Source: Gammaproteobacteria bacterium
GTDB taxonomy: Bacteria > Pseudomonadota > Gammaproteobacteria > Steroidobacterales > Woeseiaceae
Direction of reading: 5' to 3'
Assembly (NCBI GenBank): GCA_029881015.1
Contig: JAOUNK010000157.1
Coordinates: 1 to 7,651 of the forward strand
Length of the DNA: 7,651 nucleotides
Both the position numbers and the translations under genes were made by a program. The notes beneath the pieces were generated by a model, which saw only the letters and a list, made by a program, of their open reading frames with translations, was not told the DNA's origin and did no database searches. Below are positions 1 through 6,902 of this stretch, piece after piece. Each line of letters starts with the position of its first letter. Position 1 is the first letter of the stretch.

Positions 1-459
1 ATTCTCGAGATGTGGCGCCGGCCTGTCCGCCTTCTGCGCTTCCTGACGCACAGTACGGCTTTGTATGCGGCACTCGCGCCGCTGTCGACCGTTAGTGTGC
101 TCGGCTACGCGATCACGCGCAAAGCGCGTTTCCTGGTCACGGGCGACGTCAAGGACGGTCAGCGAGGGGGCAGTATCTGGAGCGAGACCCACCCGGATGC
201 CAAGGGGGTGCAGCGCTTCGAGTGGTTTGCGGCGACTGTGTTCGCAATCGGTGCCATTGCGAGTTTCCAGATAGCACTGTTCGGTATTGCCATCGCATAC
301 GGCCTGATCTCCGTCATGCACAACAGCGACTGGGGCCGGCCGGGTCTGCAGACACTCGTCTGGTTACCGTTCTCGTTCATCGTCACCGGGCTGGCGCTGG
401 GCGGCATGGGCCTGTTCGGCATGCAGGCTGTGTTTTTCGGTTTCGGCTTCCACTTCTGA
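1..459 (+). CDS. C-terminal part of a polytopic membrane protein, probably a family 2 (cellulose-synthase-like) glycosyltransferase
   Basis: The frame is open to the window edge (Ile-Leu-Glu precedes the first Met), so the start lies upstream and only 152 residues are visible. An Ala/Leu-rich membrane segment (about visible residues 19-38) is followed by the basic motif ITRKARFLVTGD. A short soluble stretch comes next (about 50-73), then long hydrophobic segments at about 74-105 and 118-150, ending in aromatic and glycine residues before TGA. This pattern of membrane helix, basic 'K-x-F-x-V-T' loop and further helices resembles the C-terminal membrane half of processive family 2 glycosyltransferases such as cellulose-synthase-like enzymes. 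The catalytic part (D,D,D,QxxRW) is outside the window, so the assignment rests on general resemblance only. The gene converges on the Crp/Fnr-type gene with a 41-bp gap and shows no functional link to the rest. It could also be another polytopic membrane protein. Confidence 0.5.
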   Translation: MLEMWRRPVRLLRFLTHSTALYAALAPLSTVSVLGYAITRKARFLVTGDVKDGQRGGSIWSETHPDAKGVQRFEWFAATVFAIGAIASFQIALFGIAIAYGLISVMHNSDWGRPGLQTLVWLPFSFIVTGLALGGMGLFGMQAVFFGFGFHF

Positions 460-500
460 GATAAAGAACTACGTGTTGCCGATCGTTTCGGGCAGCCCGG

Positions 501-1148
501 CTAGCGAATTGCGCCGAGCTGCTGGAGCCCGTTTCGATCCGATACTGTAATTCGACCGCGGGAAAGCCGAATCCAACCCTCGCTCTCGAATTGTTTCAAG
601 CGGCGAGACACTACCTCGCGCGCCGTGCCAAGCTCGACCGCCAGTTCCTGATGAGTAACGCGGTCTTCGCCTTTCTTATGAAAATCCAACAGGGCATTGG
701 ACAAGCGGGTGTCGATCGGCACGAATGCGAGTTGCTCTATTTTTGCGATGAAATTCGCATGATTCATCGAGAAACCCTCAAGAATATAGCGGCGAAAGCT
801 GGACGAATTCTCCAGTGTTCTATGGAATGCCTCGCGCGAAACCGCTACGGCTTCGCCGTGCGATTCCGAAATCGCATCAGCAGGAAAAGTACTGCGACCC
901 AGGAGACACGATGTCGTCAGGCCGCAGTAGTCTCCTGGAGACATGCGACAGAGCGTGATCTGCCGACCTCGCGGAGAACTGAGCTGAACCCTGACCGCCC
1001 CGGCCAACAGCATCAGGAATGAGTCGCAGACACTGCCGATCCGGTATACCACTTGGCCGGGTTTCAGGCACTTGACCGCCGCATCCTCGAGGAGCATATC
1101 CACTGTGGAATCGCCATCCTCAGAGAAGTACGAAAACAGTCTCTGCAA
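501..1148 (-). CDS. Crp/Fnr-family transcriptional regulator with a cysteine-bearing sensor cassette
   Basis: A 215-residue protein of normal length for the family. Residues about 20-110 form the cyclic-nucleotide-like beta-barrel (KPGQVVYRIGS, then MSPGDYCGLTTSCLLG). A long helix follows at about 115-150. A winged helix-turn-helix occupies about 163-205, with VTHQELAVELGTAREVVSRR as the DNA-reading unit. The N-terminal four-cysteine cluster of FNR is absent, and the cAMP-binding Arg-Ser of CRP is not seen at the cassette, so oxygen sensing by an Fe-S cluster and cAMP binding are both unlikely. Cysteines lie at 27, 41, 67, 75 and 81; Cys75 and Cys81 sit inside the cassette. No in-frame ATG precedes the barrel closely. 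The TTG at 1148 is used here, but an AAGGAG only 3 nt before it is too close to be a good ribosome site, so the start is uncertain. It lies 122 bp downstream of the CHRD lipoprotein gene on the same strand and may be co-transcribed with the cytochrome genes. Confidence 0.88.
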   Translation of the reverse strand: MQRLFSYFSEDGDSTVDMLLEDAAVKCLKPGQVVYRIGSVCDSFLMLLAGAVRVQLSSPRGRQITLCRMSPGDYCGLTTSCLLGRSTFPADAISESHGEAVAVSREAFHRTLENSSSFRRYILEGFSMNHANFIAKIEQLAFVPIDTRLSNALLDFHKKGEDRVTHQELAVELGTAREVVSRRLKQFESEGWIRLSRGRITVSDRNGLQQLGAIR

Positions 1149-1254
1149 CCGCTCCTTGATGTCTCCGCCATGTCGCGTAGTGGTGTTGATATTGCAAACT
1201 CCTCTGTTCAGGACAGCTTGTCGTCACGGGTGAGTGTCATCCGGGTTCCGAACG

Positions 1255-1270
1255 GAGCAAAGCCATGCTC
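1255..1270 (-). other. Small hairpin directly after the CHRD lipoprotein stop codon
   Basis: On the minus strand the stop codon TAG is followed at once by GAGCA-TGGCTT-TGCTC, a perfect 5-bp stem with a 6-nt loop. No T-tract follows, so it is a poor intrinsic terminator and transcription may continue into the Crp/Fnr-type gene. The rest of the 122-bp gap (1149-1270) holds an AGAGGAG ribosome-site-like string at 1199-1205 (minus strand) but no clear promoter. Confidence 0.25.
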
Positions 1271-4200
1271 CTAGTTATTCGGCGCACCGTCATTGATCCA
1301 ATCCTTGATCATGTCCATCGTCGGCTGGTCGAGGAACGGTCCGCCCTGCGGCATCCGTCCGCCCACCGCCTGCGTTCCTTCGAGTTTCTGGATCAGGTAA
1401 CTATTGGCCGTGTCATTGGGAGTCACGCGGTTGAGGCTGCCGACCTGCAGGCTGACAACGTTGACCAGGGCGTCGTAACTGGCATTGGCCGAGGACAGGT
1501 CCATGCCGGATGGCAGGGTGCCGCTCGTGGGGCCCGAATGGCAGCCGGCGCACGTCGGCGTGAAGACTTGCGCCTGAATCTGCCCCAGGGTTACCGCGAC
1601 AGTATTGTCAACCGTTACCTCGATACTCGCGGACAGGCCGATATTGCCGCTCGCGTCCTCGGCTTCGGCCGTCAACGTGACGTTGCCGTTGGCTGATGTT
1701 GTCGTGTCCCAGTCGAACGAGTACGGAGCCGCATTGTCACTGCCGACAATCGTGCCGTTCACGAGGAATCGGACGACGGTCACGCCCTGGTTGTCGCTTG
1801 CATCGGCCGACAAGGTGACTGTTCCGCTCACCGGGGTGCCCGGCGATGCGAGGGTGACAACAGGCGCAATATTGTCGAAACTGGCCGCGTCGGGTGGCGT
1901 GATTTGACCGCGAATTTCGCCGCCCGGATTGGCGGGAGTATGCACATTCACATACAAGCCGCCCGCCTTGTAGTCGCCCAGCGCAGCAGCGTCGAGCCCG
2001 GCGCTTAGGGACCAGTGCCCGGGATTGCTGCCGTCCTGCGTCAGTCCAATGAGGACCGGACCGTTTTGTCCCTGGGCCGCGGTATGTATATGTGCCGCGG
2101 TCGCATTGTCGACCCCTGTTGCATTGACGCGCAATTCCAGCGATCCGCTATCGCGATTCACGGTGCTGGCCGCAACACCGCTCGCTCCAGTTGCGACCGG
2201 CGGCACTTCCTGGTCGCCGCCCATATTGCTGAACAGTACCTCGATCGGCGGCGGTGCAATCTGACCGCGAATCTCGCCACCAGGAAAGGCCGGCGTGTGC
2301 AGGTTGACATACAGTTGCCCGTCGCGATAACTGGCCAGGCTATTTGCATCAAGTTGCTCCCCAGCAGCGAACCAGTGCCCGGGATTGCCGGCCTCCTGTG
2401 TGAGACCGACCTGTACGCCGCCGTTTTCGCCGGCGAAGCCAAGGTGGATATGCGATGCCGTCGCGTCATCGGCACCTGTCGCGTTGACATGGATCGTGAT
2501 GGTGCCGGTCTCGAGGTCGACCGTGCTGGCGGCGGTGCCGCTCGCCGTACTCGCATTCACGGGGACTTCCTGACCGCCACTCATGGTGGAGAACAGGACC
2601 TCGATGGTCGCAGGTGCTACCTGGCCGCGAATCTCGCCGCCGGGATTGGCCGGAGTGTGGACATTCACGTAGTAACGGCCCGAGGCGAGGGCAGCTAACT
2701 GTGCTGCATCGACAGGCGCGTCGACAGCCGACCAGAGCGCGACGTTACCTGCGTCTTGTGCGAGTCCGATGACCACGCCGCCATTGGTTCCCGCATAACC
2801 ATCATGAATATGAGCACCGGTGGCATCGTCGGCACCACTGGTGTTGACATGCGCAACCACCGTACCGGCGTCGGTGTTGCCAGTGACGGCGTACGTGCCG
2901 CTTGCCATTGTGGCGACAGCGGGATTCTCCTGTTCGCCGGAGAGGCTGCCGGTGGCGAAGATGATGCCATCCGGTATTACCTGGCCGCGAACCTCGCCGC
3001 CCGGGTTGGCAGGACTATGGACGTTTATATAAGTGCCGCCGGCAAGGACCGCAGCCAGTTGCGTGGCGTCGAGAAGTTGCTGCTCGACGGACCAATGGGC
3101 GGGATTGCTGCCGTCCTGGGTCAGGCCGATCTCGACCGGCCCGTTTGTACCGCCAAATGCATTGTGCAAATGCGCGCCGGAAGCATCGTCCAGGCCGCGA
3201 GTATTGACGTGCACGGTCAGTAATGAACCGGCCTCGTCAAAGGTCAGTGCGGCCAGCCCGTCGGCCGTTGTCGCGACGCTCGGCACTTCCTGCGCCCCGG
3301 ACAATGCGGTAAACAGTACCTCGATTCCTTCGGGTAACACCTGGCCGCGAATTTCACCGCCTGGATGCGCCGGGCTGTGAACGTTTACGTAGAGCTGTCC
3401 GGTGTCGAACGCGTCCAGGCCGGCGGCGTTCAGCACCGCGCCTTCAGCAAACCAATGCCCGGGCGCGGCCATATCGGTCGCGAGCGCAACGAGTACGGGA
3501 CCGGTTGTACCAGCAAACGCCTGGTGCAGATGCGCCTGGGTGGCATCGTCGAGGCCGGTAACCTGGGCGTGAATTGCGATCGTTCCGCTGGCCTGATCGA
3601 GCGTCACCGCTGCGCGCCCGCTGGCCGGGCTATCGATCGACGGCACGCTTTGCGCGCCGCTGAGTTCAGTAAAACGCAGAATAAAGCCGTCGGGCAGAAT
3701 CTGGCCGCGAATTTCACCGCCGGGCGCCGCCGCCGAATGCACGTTGATGTACAGCGCGCCTGCAAGCAGCCGGTCGACACCTGCGGTATCCAGTGACGCG
3801 CCGGCAGGCACGGTGAACAGGGTGGGGTCGCCACCGTCCTGATCGAGCGCAACCAGAACGGGACCGTTCGCGCCGGCATAGCTGTCGTGAATGTGTGCGC
3901 TTGTCCCCGTTATACCGCTGGTTGTCAATGCACCTTGTACGGCACCTGTCGCGACGTTGATCGTGAGATCGACCTGCGCGGTCGCCTGCGATTCGGATGC
4001 CGGAACCTGTTCGACTCCGGATGCAGTGAACGCAAACACCTGCAGGTTCTGGACGGTCACGGTAGATGCTGCGGAAGTGCCGATGTTGCCCGCTGCGTCT
4101 TCAGCTTCGGCGACCAGTGTGTGATCGCCTTCTGCCACGCCGGAGGTGTCCCAGTCAATGCTGTACGGTGACGTGGTGTCACTTCCAAGAAGCGTTCCGT

Positions 4201-4429
4201 CGACGAAGAAACGCACCGTCATCACGCCGACATTGTCGGTTGCGGTCACCGTCAAACTCACGGTCCGACTGACATTGGCGGCGGGAGCCTGCACTGCTGC
4301 GACGGTCGGGGCCGTCGTATCGGCCGGGGGAGGCGGCGGTGCAGAACTCCCGCCACCGCCACAACCGGCGACCAAGAGCAGGGTGAGAGTCGAAAGAAGG
4401 CTGTTCGGCAATCTAGATTCGGTGATCAT
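1271..4429 (-). CDS. Large outer-membrane lipoprotein: Ig-like + six CHRD domains + Ig-like + C-terminal cytochrome domain
   Basis: A 1052-residue modular lipoprotein. The signal peptide ends in the lipobox LVAGC (Cys23), followed by a Gly/Ser/Pro-rich linker. Residues about 39-127 are a bacterial Ig-like domain of the Big_7 kind (DNVGVMTVRFFVDGTLLG, PYSIDWDT, AEDAAGNIG). Residues about 131-848 are six CHRD domains in tandem. A second Big_7-like domain follows at about 853-942, and a planctomycete-type cytochrome domain (PSCyt1-like) at about 947-1049. The last has one heme c motif, Cys960-Ala-Gly-Cys-His964, and a possible axial Met1026 in RMPQGG. No Asp follows the lipid-bearing Cys, so sorting to the outer membrane is expected. 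The CHRD array probably extends from the membrane and presents the heme domain at its tip. It is the last gene of the three-gene cluster, 26 bp after the heme-porin gene. ATG at 4427-4429 is preceded by a weak GGGGA-like site. Domain calls are strong; the biological role is unknown. Confidence 0.9.
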   Translation of the reverse strand: MITESRLPNSLLSTLTLLLVAGCGGGGSSAPPPPPADTTAPTVAAVQAPAANVSRTVSLTVTATDNVGVMTVRFFVDGTLLGSDTTSPYSIDWDTSGVAEGDHTLVAEAEDAAGNIGTSAASTVTVQNLQVFAFTASGVEQVPASESQATAQVDLTINVATGAVQGALTTSGITGTSAHIHDSYAGANGPVLVALDQDGGDPTLFTVPAGASLDTAGVDRLLAGALYINVHSAAAPGGEIRGQILPDGFILRFTELSGAQSVPSIDSPASGRAAVTLDQASGTIAIHAQVTGLDDATQAHLHQAFAGTTGPVLVALATDMAAPGHWFAEGAVLNAAGLDAFDTGQLYVNVHSPAHPGGEIRGQVLPEGIEVLFTALSGAQEVPSVATTADGLAALTFDEAGSLLTVHVNTRGLDDASGAHLHNAFGGTNGPVEIGLTQDGSNPAHWSVEQQLLDATQLAAVLAGGTYINVHSPANPGGEVRGQVIPDGIIFATGSLSGEQENPAVATMASGTYAVTGNTDAGTVVAHVNTSGADDATGAHIHDGYAGTNGGVVIGLAQDAGNVALWSAVDAPVDAAQLAALASGRYYVNVHTPANPGGEIRGQVAPATIEVLFSTMSGGQEVPVNASTASGTAASTVDLETGTITIHVNATGADDATASHIHLGFAGENGGVQVGLTQEAGNPGHWFAAGEQLDANSLASYRDGQLYVNLHTPAFPGGEIRGQIAPPPIEVLFSNMGGDQEVPPVATGASGVAASTVNRDSGSLELRVNATGVDNATAAHIHTAAQGQNGPVLIGLTQDGSNPGHWSLSAGLDAAALGDYKAGGLYVNVHTPANPGGEIRGQITPPDAASFDNIAPVVTLASPGTPVSGTVTLSADASDNQGVTVVRFLVNGTIVGSDNAAPYSFDWDTTTSANGNVTLTAEAEDASGNIGLSASIEVTVDNTVAVTLGQIQAQVFTPTCAGCHSGPTSGTLPSGMDLSSANASYDALVNVVSLQVGSLNRVTPNDTANSYLIQKLEGTQAVGGRMPQGGPFLDQPTMDMIKDWINDGAPNN
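1886..4039 (-). repeat. Six tandem CHRD-domain repeats, 360-bp period
   Basis: The repeat units cover residues 131-249, 250-369, 370-489, 490-609, 610-729 and 730-848 of the lipoprotein. Four consecutive units are exactly 120 residues (360 bp) and the end units 119. The period shows in the DNA as near-identical blocks encoding PGGE[IV]RGQ at about 1910, 2270, 2630, 2990, 3350 and 3710. Each unit has GxxExxP near its start, AH[IL]H in the middle (SAHIH in unit 1, ASHIH in unit 5), G[PG]V with a following hydrophobic strand, and [IV]NVH or VNLH before the PGGE block. The copies differ throughout, so the array is an old duplication rather than a recent exact expansion. Confidence 0.92.
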
Positions 4430-4455
4430 GAGAGTTTTCCCCGGTGAATGCGTGC

Positions 4456-5544
4456 TCAGAAGAATCCATGGAGCTCGACAAAAAATGTTTTTCGATTCTG
4501 TGTATCAACTTGCGGAATTCCGTCGTAGAGCCGGAAGCCGATGCGAGATTGAAGAAACTGGATCGGCGACAGCTCCCATACGATGCTGTAGCGGACCTGG
4601 TGGTCCTCGCTGAGATCGGTATCCGGGTCCAGGTAGTCGTAACTGAACTTCAGATTGTTCCTGCCCAGGAACGTCCAGTTCGCTTCCAGCATTGCGGCGA
4701 ACGAGTCGATCGGTATGCCAGGTGCGGCATGGTCGCGGATGCTGTCAACTTCGGCCAGCCAGGCGACGGACCCCGTCCGCAGGCCGCCGAAAAGACCAAA
4801 CATCGTGCGGCCTCCGTCATCGTTGTCGACTTCGTTGAAGCTCACGCCGGTCCGCCATGATGGCTGCACGTAGTTGACGGCCATGCTGAATTGATTGCCG
4901 CCGTTGCCTTGCCCGGATCCGCTGCCGTCGGTGACCGACGCGATTACTGACCAGGCGCCTGAGTTGTAGCCGCCGAATGCACCGCGGTCGGTGTTCGCGA
5001 AATTGATCCCGGTCGCCTGTCGAACGAAAGCGGTGTCGTCCTGCAGTCGCAATCCGTACGGCAGGTAGAATTCCCCGGCGGCCAGGAACCATTTCGTGTC
5101 CCTGCTATTGACTCGCAAGTAGGCCTCGCGGGTCTCGAAGTCGTTTGGAGAGAACTGCTCGTCGACGTAAACCGACAGGATGTTGGGAATCAACGTTGCT
5201 TCGAGATAGAAGGTGCCGCGATTGAAGTCCGTATCCGACGTACTGCCGCGGTTCGGCGTGTCCGTACTCACGAAACTGGCTCTCAGGTCGCCACCGATCG
5301 CCAGCCAATTCGTGATCTCGCCCGTCCATAACTTGCCGTCGCCGAGACGCTGTGCTGCCAGTTCTGATTGTGCGAATACGTTGCCGTATACCGTGCGCTT
5401 GCCGCCGCCAGCCGGATTGCTGTGGCAGCTTGAACATTGCATGCCCTTCTGCACGGCAAGATACGGTTCCCCCTGTGCGGGCTGCCATGCACTGGCGATA
5501 GTCAGGACGGCTGCCAGGAGCCACGCATATCTGTGGTCGTTCAT
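4456..5544 (-). CDS. Outer-membrane beta-barrel with N-terminal monoheme cytochrome motif (Cyc2-like heme-porin)
   Basis: A 362-residue protein with a signal peptide (hydrophobic 8-19, probable cleavage after AQG25). The mature N-terminus is short and carries one heme c motif, Cys37-Ser-Ser-Cys-His41, followed by SNPAGGGKRTVYGN. From about residue 77 the chain shows alternating hydrophobic/polar strands rich in Tyr, Trp and Phe with short turns (WLAIGGDLRASF, FYLEATLI, KWFLAAGEFYLPYG, NNLKFSYDYLDP), and it ends in FFVELHGFF. A terminal aromatic residue is the usual mark of an outer-membrane barrel. A heme domain placed at the mouth of a porin is the architecture of Cyc2, an iron-oxidising outer-membrane cytochrome; this barrel is shorter, and true Cyc2 homology is not proven. 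It could equally be a separate heme-porin family of unknown substrate. Its ATG directly follows the stop of the upstream gene (TAAATG) with GGAG 11 nt ahead, so translation is probably coupled. Confidence 0.82.
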   Translation of the reverse strand: MNDHRYAWLLAAVLTIASAWQPAQGEPYLAVQKGMQCSSCHSNPAGGGKRTVYGNVFAQSELAAQRLGDGKLWTGEITNWLAIGGDLRASFVSTDTPNRGSTSDTDFNRGTFYLEATLIPNILSVYVDEQFSPNDFETREAYLRVNSRDTKWFLAAGEFYLPYGLRLQDDTAFVRQATGINFANTDRGAFGGYNSGAWSVIASVTDGSGSGQGNGGNQFSMAVNYVQPSWRTGVSFNEVDNDDGGRTMFGLFGGLRTGSVAWLAEVDSIRDHAAPGIPIDSFAAMLEANWTFLGRNNLKFSYDYLDPDTDLSEDHQVRYSIVWELSPIQFLQSRIGFRLYDGIPQVDTQNRKTFFVELHGFF

Positions 5545-6741
5545 TTAGCGATTCGCTCCATTGCTTATCCACTCGCGGAGGTCGTCTATCAGGGCCTGGT
5601 CGAGCGCACCGCCACCGAGCGGCATTCTTGAGCCGGACGCAGCCGTGCCTTCGACTTTCTGGACCAGGTAGCTGTTGTCAGGGTCACCGACCGCGACCCT
5701 GGACAAGGCCGGCTGCTGGACGCTCGCGACGCCGACGAGATTCGCGAAACTGGCATCGGCGCTGCTCAGGTTAAGGCCGGAGGGAAGGGCGCCGCCGGTT
5801 GGTCCGGTGTGACACCCGGAAACAGCGCAGCTCGGTGTAAATACGCTCGCCTGCAGTGCGTCCAGAGTCGCCGCGCTGACGGGTACGTCGAGCAGGAATG
5901 TCGCTTCGAAATCGCCACCCTGGACATTGTCACCGGTGGGAAAAGTCCCGAAGTACTCACCGTCAAGCGCGTTGGCGTCGAGATCCATGACGATGGATGG
6001 CCCCGAGCCGAGCAATCTTACGCGGTAGGTATCGTTCACCAGCGTAGCTCCGGCCAGGTCAAACGTCGCGGTCGTCGGGCCTGCCGAAATACCACTCGCG
6101 CCGATGGCTGTTTCGTTGCCGTCGTCAAACGTCCCGTCGCCACCGCTGCTCTCCAGGAGGAAAGTCATCGAGTTGACGGTCGAAACGTCGAGTTCGCGGT
6201 CGAACATCGCGACGATATTTGCCGGCGCGGTGCTCAGTGTGCTCCCGGGGTCGGGCGAGAGCGACGTGACTTTGATCGGGTTTGAAGACGGCAGCCGATC
6301 GTCAAACGCCCCGTCGCCGATCCACTGCCGAATGACGTCGATGGTTGCCTGTTCCAGCGCCGGAGCACCCAGTGGCATTTGCGCACCAACCGTTGCCGTC
6401 CCTTCCAGTTTCTGGATCAGGTAGCTGTTATCGGGATTGCCTGGTGCCACCCTCAGAATCGACGATGCCTCGGTACTGGCGACGCTGACGAGCATGGCAT
6501 AGCTGTTTGCGCTGTCGAGCCTCAGGCCCTGCGGCGCCGCAGCGCCGAGATGGCAGCCGATCGTTGCACAGTTTGGCTCCAGGATGCTCGCCTGGATTTC
6601 GGAGAAGTTGGGTCCAATCGCTCCGGGCGGAACCCTCGCTGGCAGGCTGCTGCCATCGCCGCCGGTACAGCCGCTGAACAGAGCACCGATCAGGGAGGCG
6701 ATAACGGCAGCCCTGCAATTGTTGCCTCGCGATGAAATCAA
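5545..6741 (-). CDS. Lipoprotein with two PSCyt1-like cytochrome domains (CX4CH) flanking an Ig-like domain
   Basis: Read from TTG at 6739-6741 this is a 398-residue lipoprotein. A signal peptide with lipobox LFSGC (Cys25) is followed by a Gly/Ser linker. The first cytochrome-like domain is at about 43-145, with heme motif Cys58-ATIG-Cys-His64 and a candidate ligand Met122 in AQMPLG. An Ig-like domain of the Big_5 kind follows at about 156-286 (SLSPDPGSTL, IVAMFDREL). The second cytochrome-like domain is at about 291-396, with Cys305-AVSG-Cys-His311 and Met373 in RMPLGG. Both heme motifs have four residues between the cysteines instead of two. The two domains match each other and the C-terminal domain of the CHRD lipoprotein (NSYL[IV]QK[LV]EGT, then WI..GA). 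The TTG start is chosen because GAGGTG lies 7 nt before it and it gives a correct lipoprotein signal. The frame stays open to an ATG at 6858, but that extension would be charged and would run through the inverted repeat. It is the first gene of the cluster, and outer-membrane sorting is expected (no Asp after the Cys). Confidence 0.85.
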   Translation of the reverse strand: MISSRGNNCRAAVIASLIGALFSGCTGGDGSSLPARVPPGAIGPNFSEIQASILEPNCATIGCHLGAAAPQGLRLDSANSYAMLVSVASTEASSILRVAPGNPDNSYLIQKLEGTATVGAQMPLGAPALEQATIDVIRQWIGDGAFDDRLPSSNPIKVTSLSPDPGSTLSTAPANIVAMFDRELDVSTVNSMTFLLESSGGDGTFDDGNETAIGASGISAGPTTATFDLAGATLVNDTYRVRLLGSGPSIVMDLDANALDGEYFGTFPTGDNVQGGDFEATFLLDVPVSAATLDALQASVFTPSCAVSGCHTGPTGGALPSGLNLSSADASFANLVGVASVQQPALSRVAVGDPDNSYLVQKVEGTAASGSRMPLGGGALDQALIDDLREWISNGANR

Positions 6742-6746
6742 TTTTT

Positions 6747-6754
6747 CCCACCTC
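6747..6754 (-). promoter_or_regulatory. Ribosome binding site that decides the TTG start of the diheme lipoprotein
   Basis: On the minus strand GAGGTGGG is followed by five A residues and then TTG. GAGGTG matches six bases of the anti-Shine-Dalgarno complement, with 7 nt to the start codon, which is close to ideal. No comparable site precedes the ATG at 6858. Confidence 0.65.
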
Positions 6755-6798
6755 AAAGAATGCTGACTCAACCGTGTTGTATGTGGCCGGGGCACGGC

Positions 6799-6831
6799 AA
6801 AAGGTTCATCGGGCGGGAAAATGAACCTTTT
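6799..6831. promoter_or_regulatory. Perfect 11-bp inverted repeat in the divergent promoter region
   Basis: AAAAGGTTCAT (6799-6809) and ATGAACCTTTT (6821-6831) are exact reverse complements separated by the 11-nt spacer CGGGCGGGAAA. The half-sites are centred 22 bp apart, about two helical turns, on the same face of the DNA. The element lies between the cytochrome genes (minus) and the sigma/anti-sigma genes (plus). Each arm reads outward as TGAACC followed by a T-run, like the GAAC-plus-T-tract of several ECF -35 elements, so it may be a pair of divergent -35 boxes. It may instead be an operator for a dimeric regulator. No convincing ECF or sigma-70 -10 was found at the expected distance in either direction, so the exact role is open. 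Confidence 0.55.
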
Positions 6832-6902
6832 TGACAAAAATACCCACCCACCACCCAAGGACAGGTTAAATTGGCACGACAGGGCGCAAGTCGAATGCGG
6901 AT

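Noticed and set aside
488..500. CGGG-CAG-CCCG between the convergent genes as a shared terminator
   Set aside because: The stem is 4 bp with a 3-nt loop and no T-tract on either side.
1185..1199. Imperfect palindrome (minus strand GTTTGCAATATCAAC) as an FNR/CRP operator
   Set aside because: The symmetric positions do not match well and the spacing differs from TTGAT-N4-ATCAA.
1255..1270. Intrinsic terminator after the CHRD lipoprotein gene
   Set aside because: The stem is only 5 bp and there is no T-tract after it, so it is listed only as a low-confidence hairpin.
2015..3223. Long plus-strand open frames (2015-2698, 2756-3223) opposite the CHRD array
   Set aside because: They are antisense to a well-supported repeat protein, show no domain, and their similar spacing follows the 360-bp repeat. 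GC-rich codon bias leaves such frames open.
1886..4039. Periodic DNA repeats as a possible CRISPR array or other non-coding satellite
   Set aside because: The period is 360 bp, the copies diverge along their length, and they keep one reading frame; they are protein-domain duplications.
6799..6831. The inverted repeat as a bidirectional terminator
   Set aside because: It does have a stem and T-runs, but it sits between the starts of two divergent transcription units, where a terminator would have nothing to end. An attenuator was not fully excluded.
6831..6836. TTGACA as a sigma-70 -35 box for the sigma gene
   Set aside because: No -10-like hexamer lies 16-18 nt downstream; the nearest AT-rich string (TTAAAT at 6866) is about 29 nt away.
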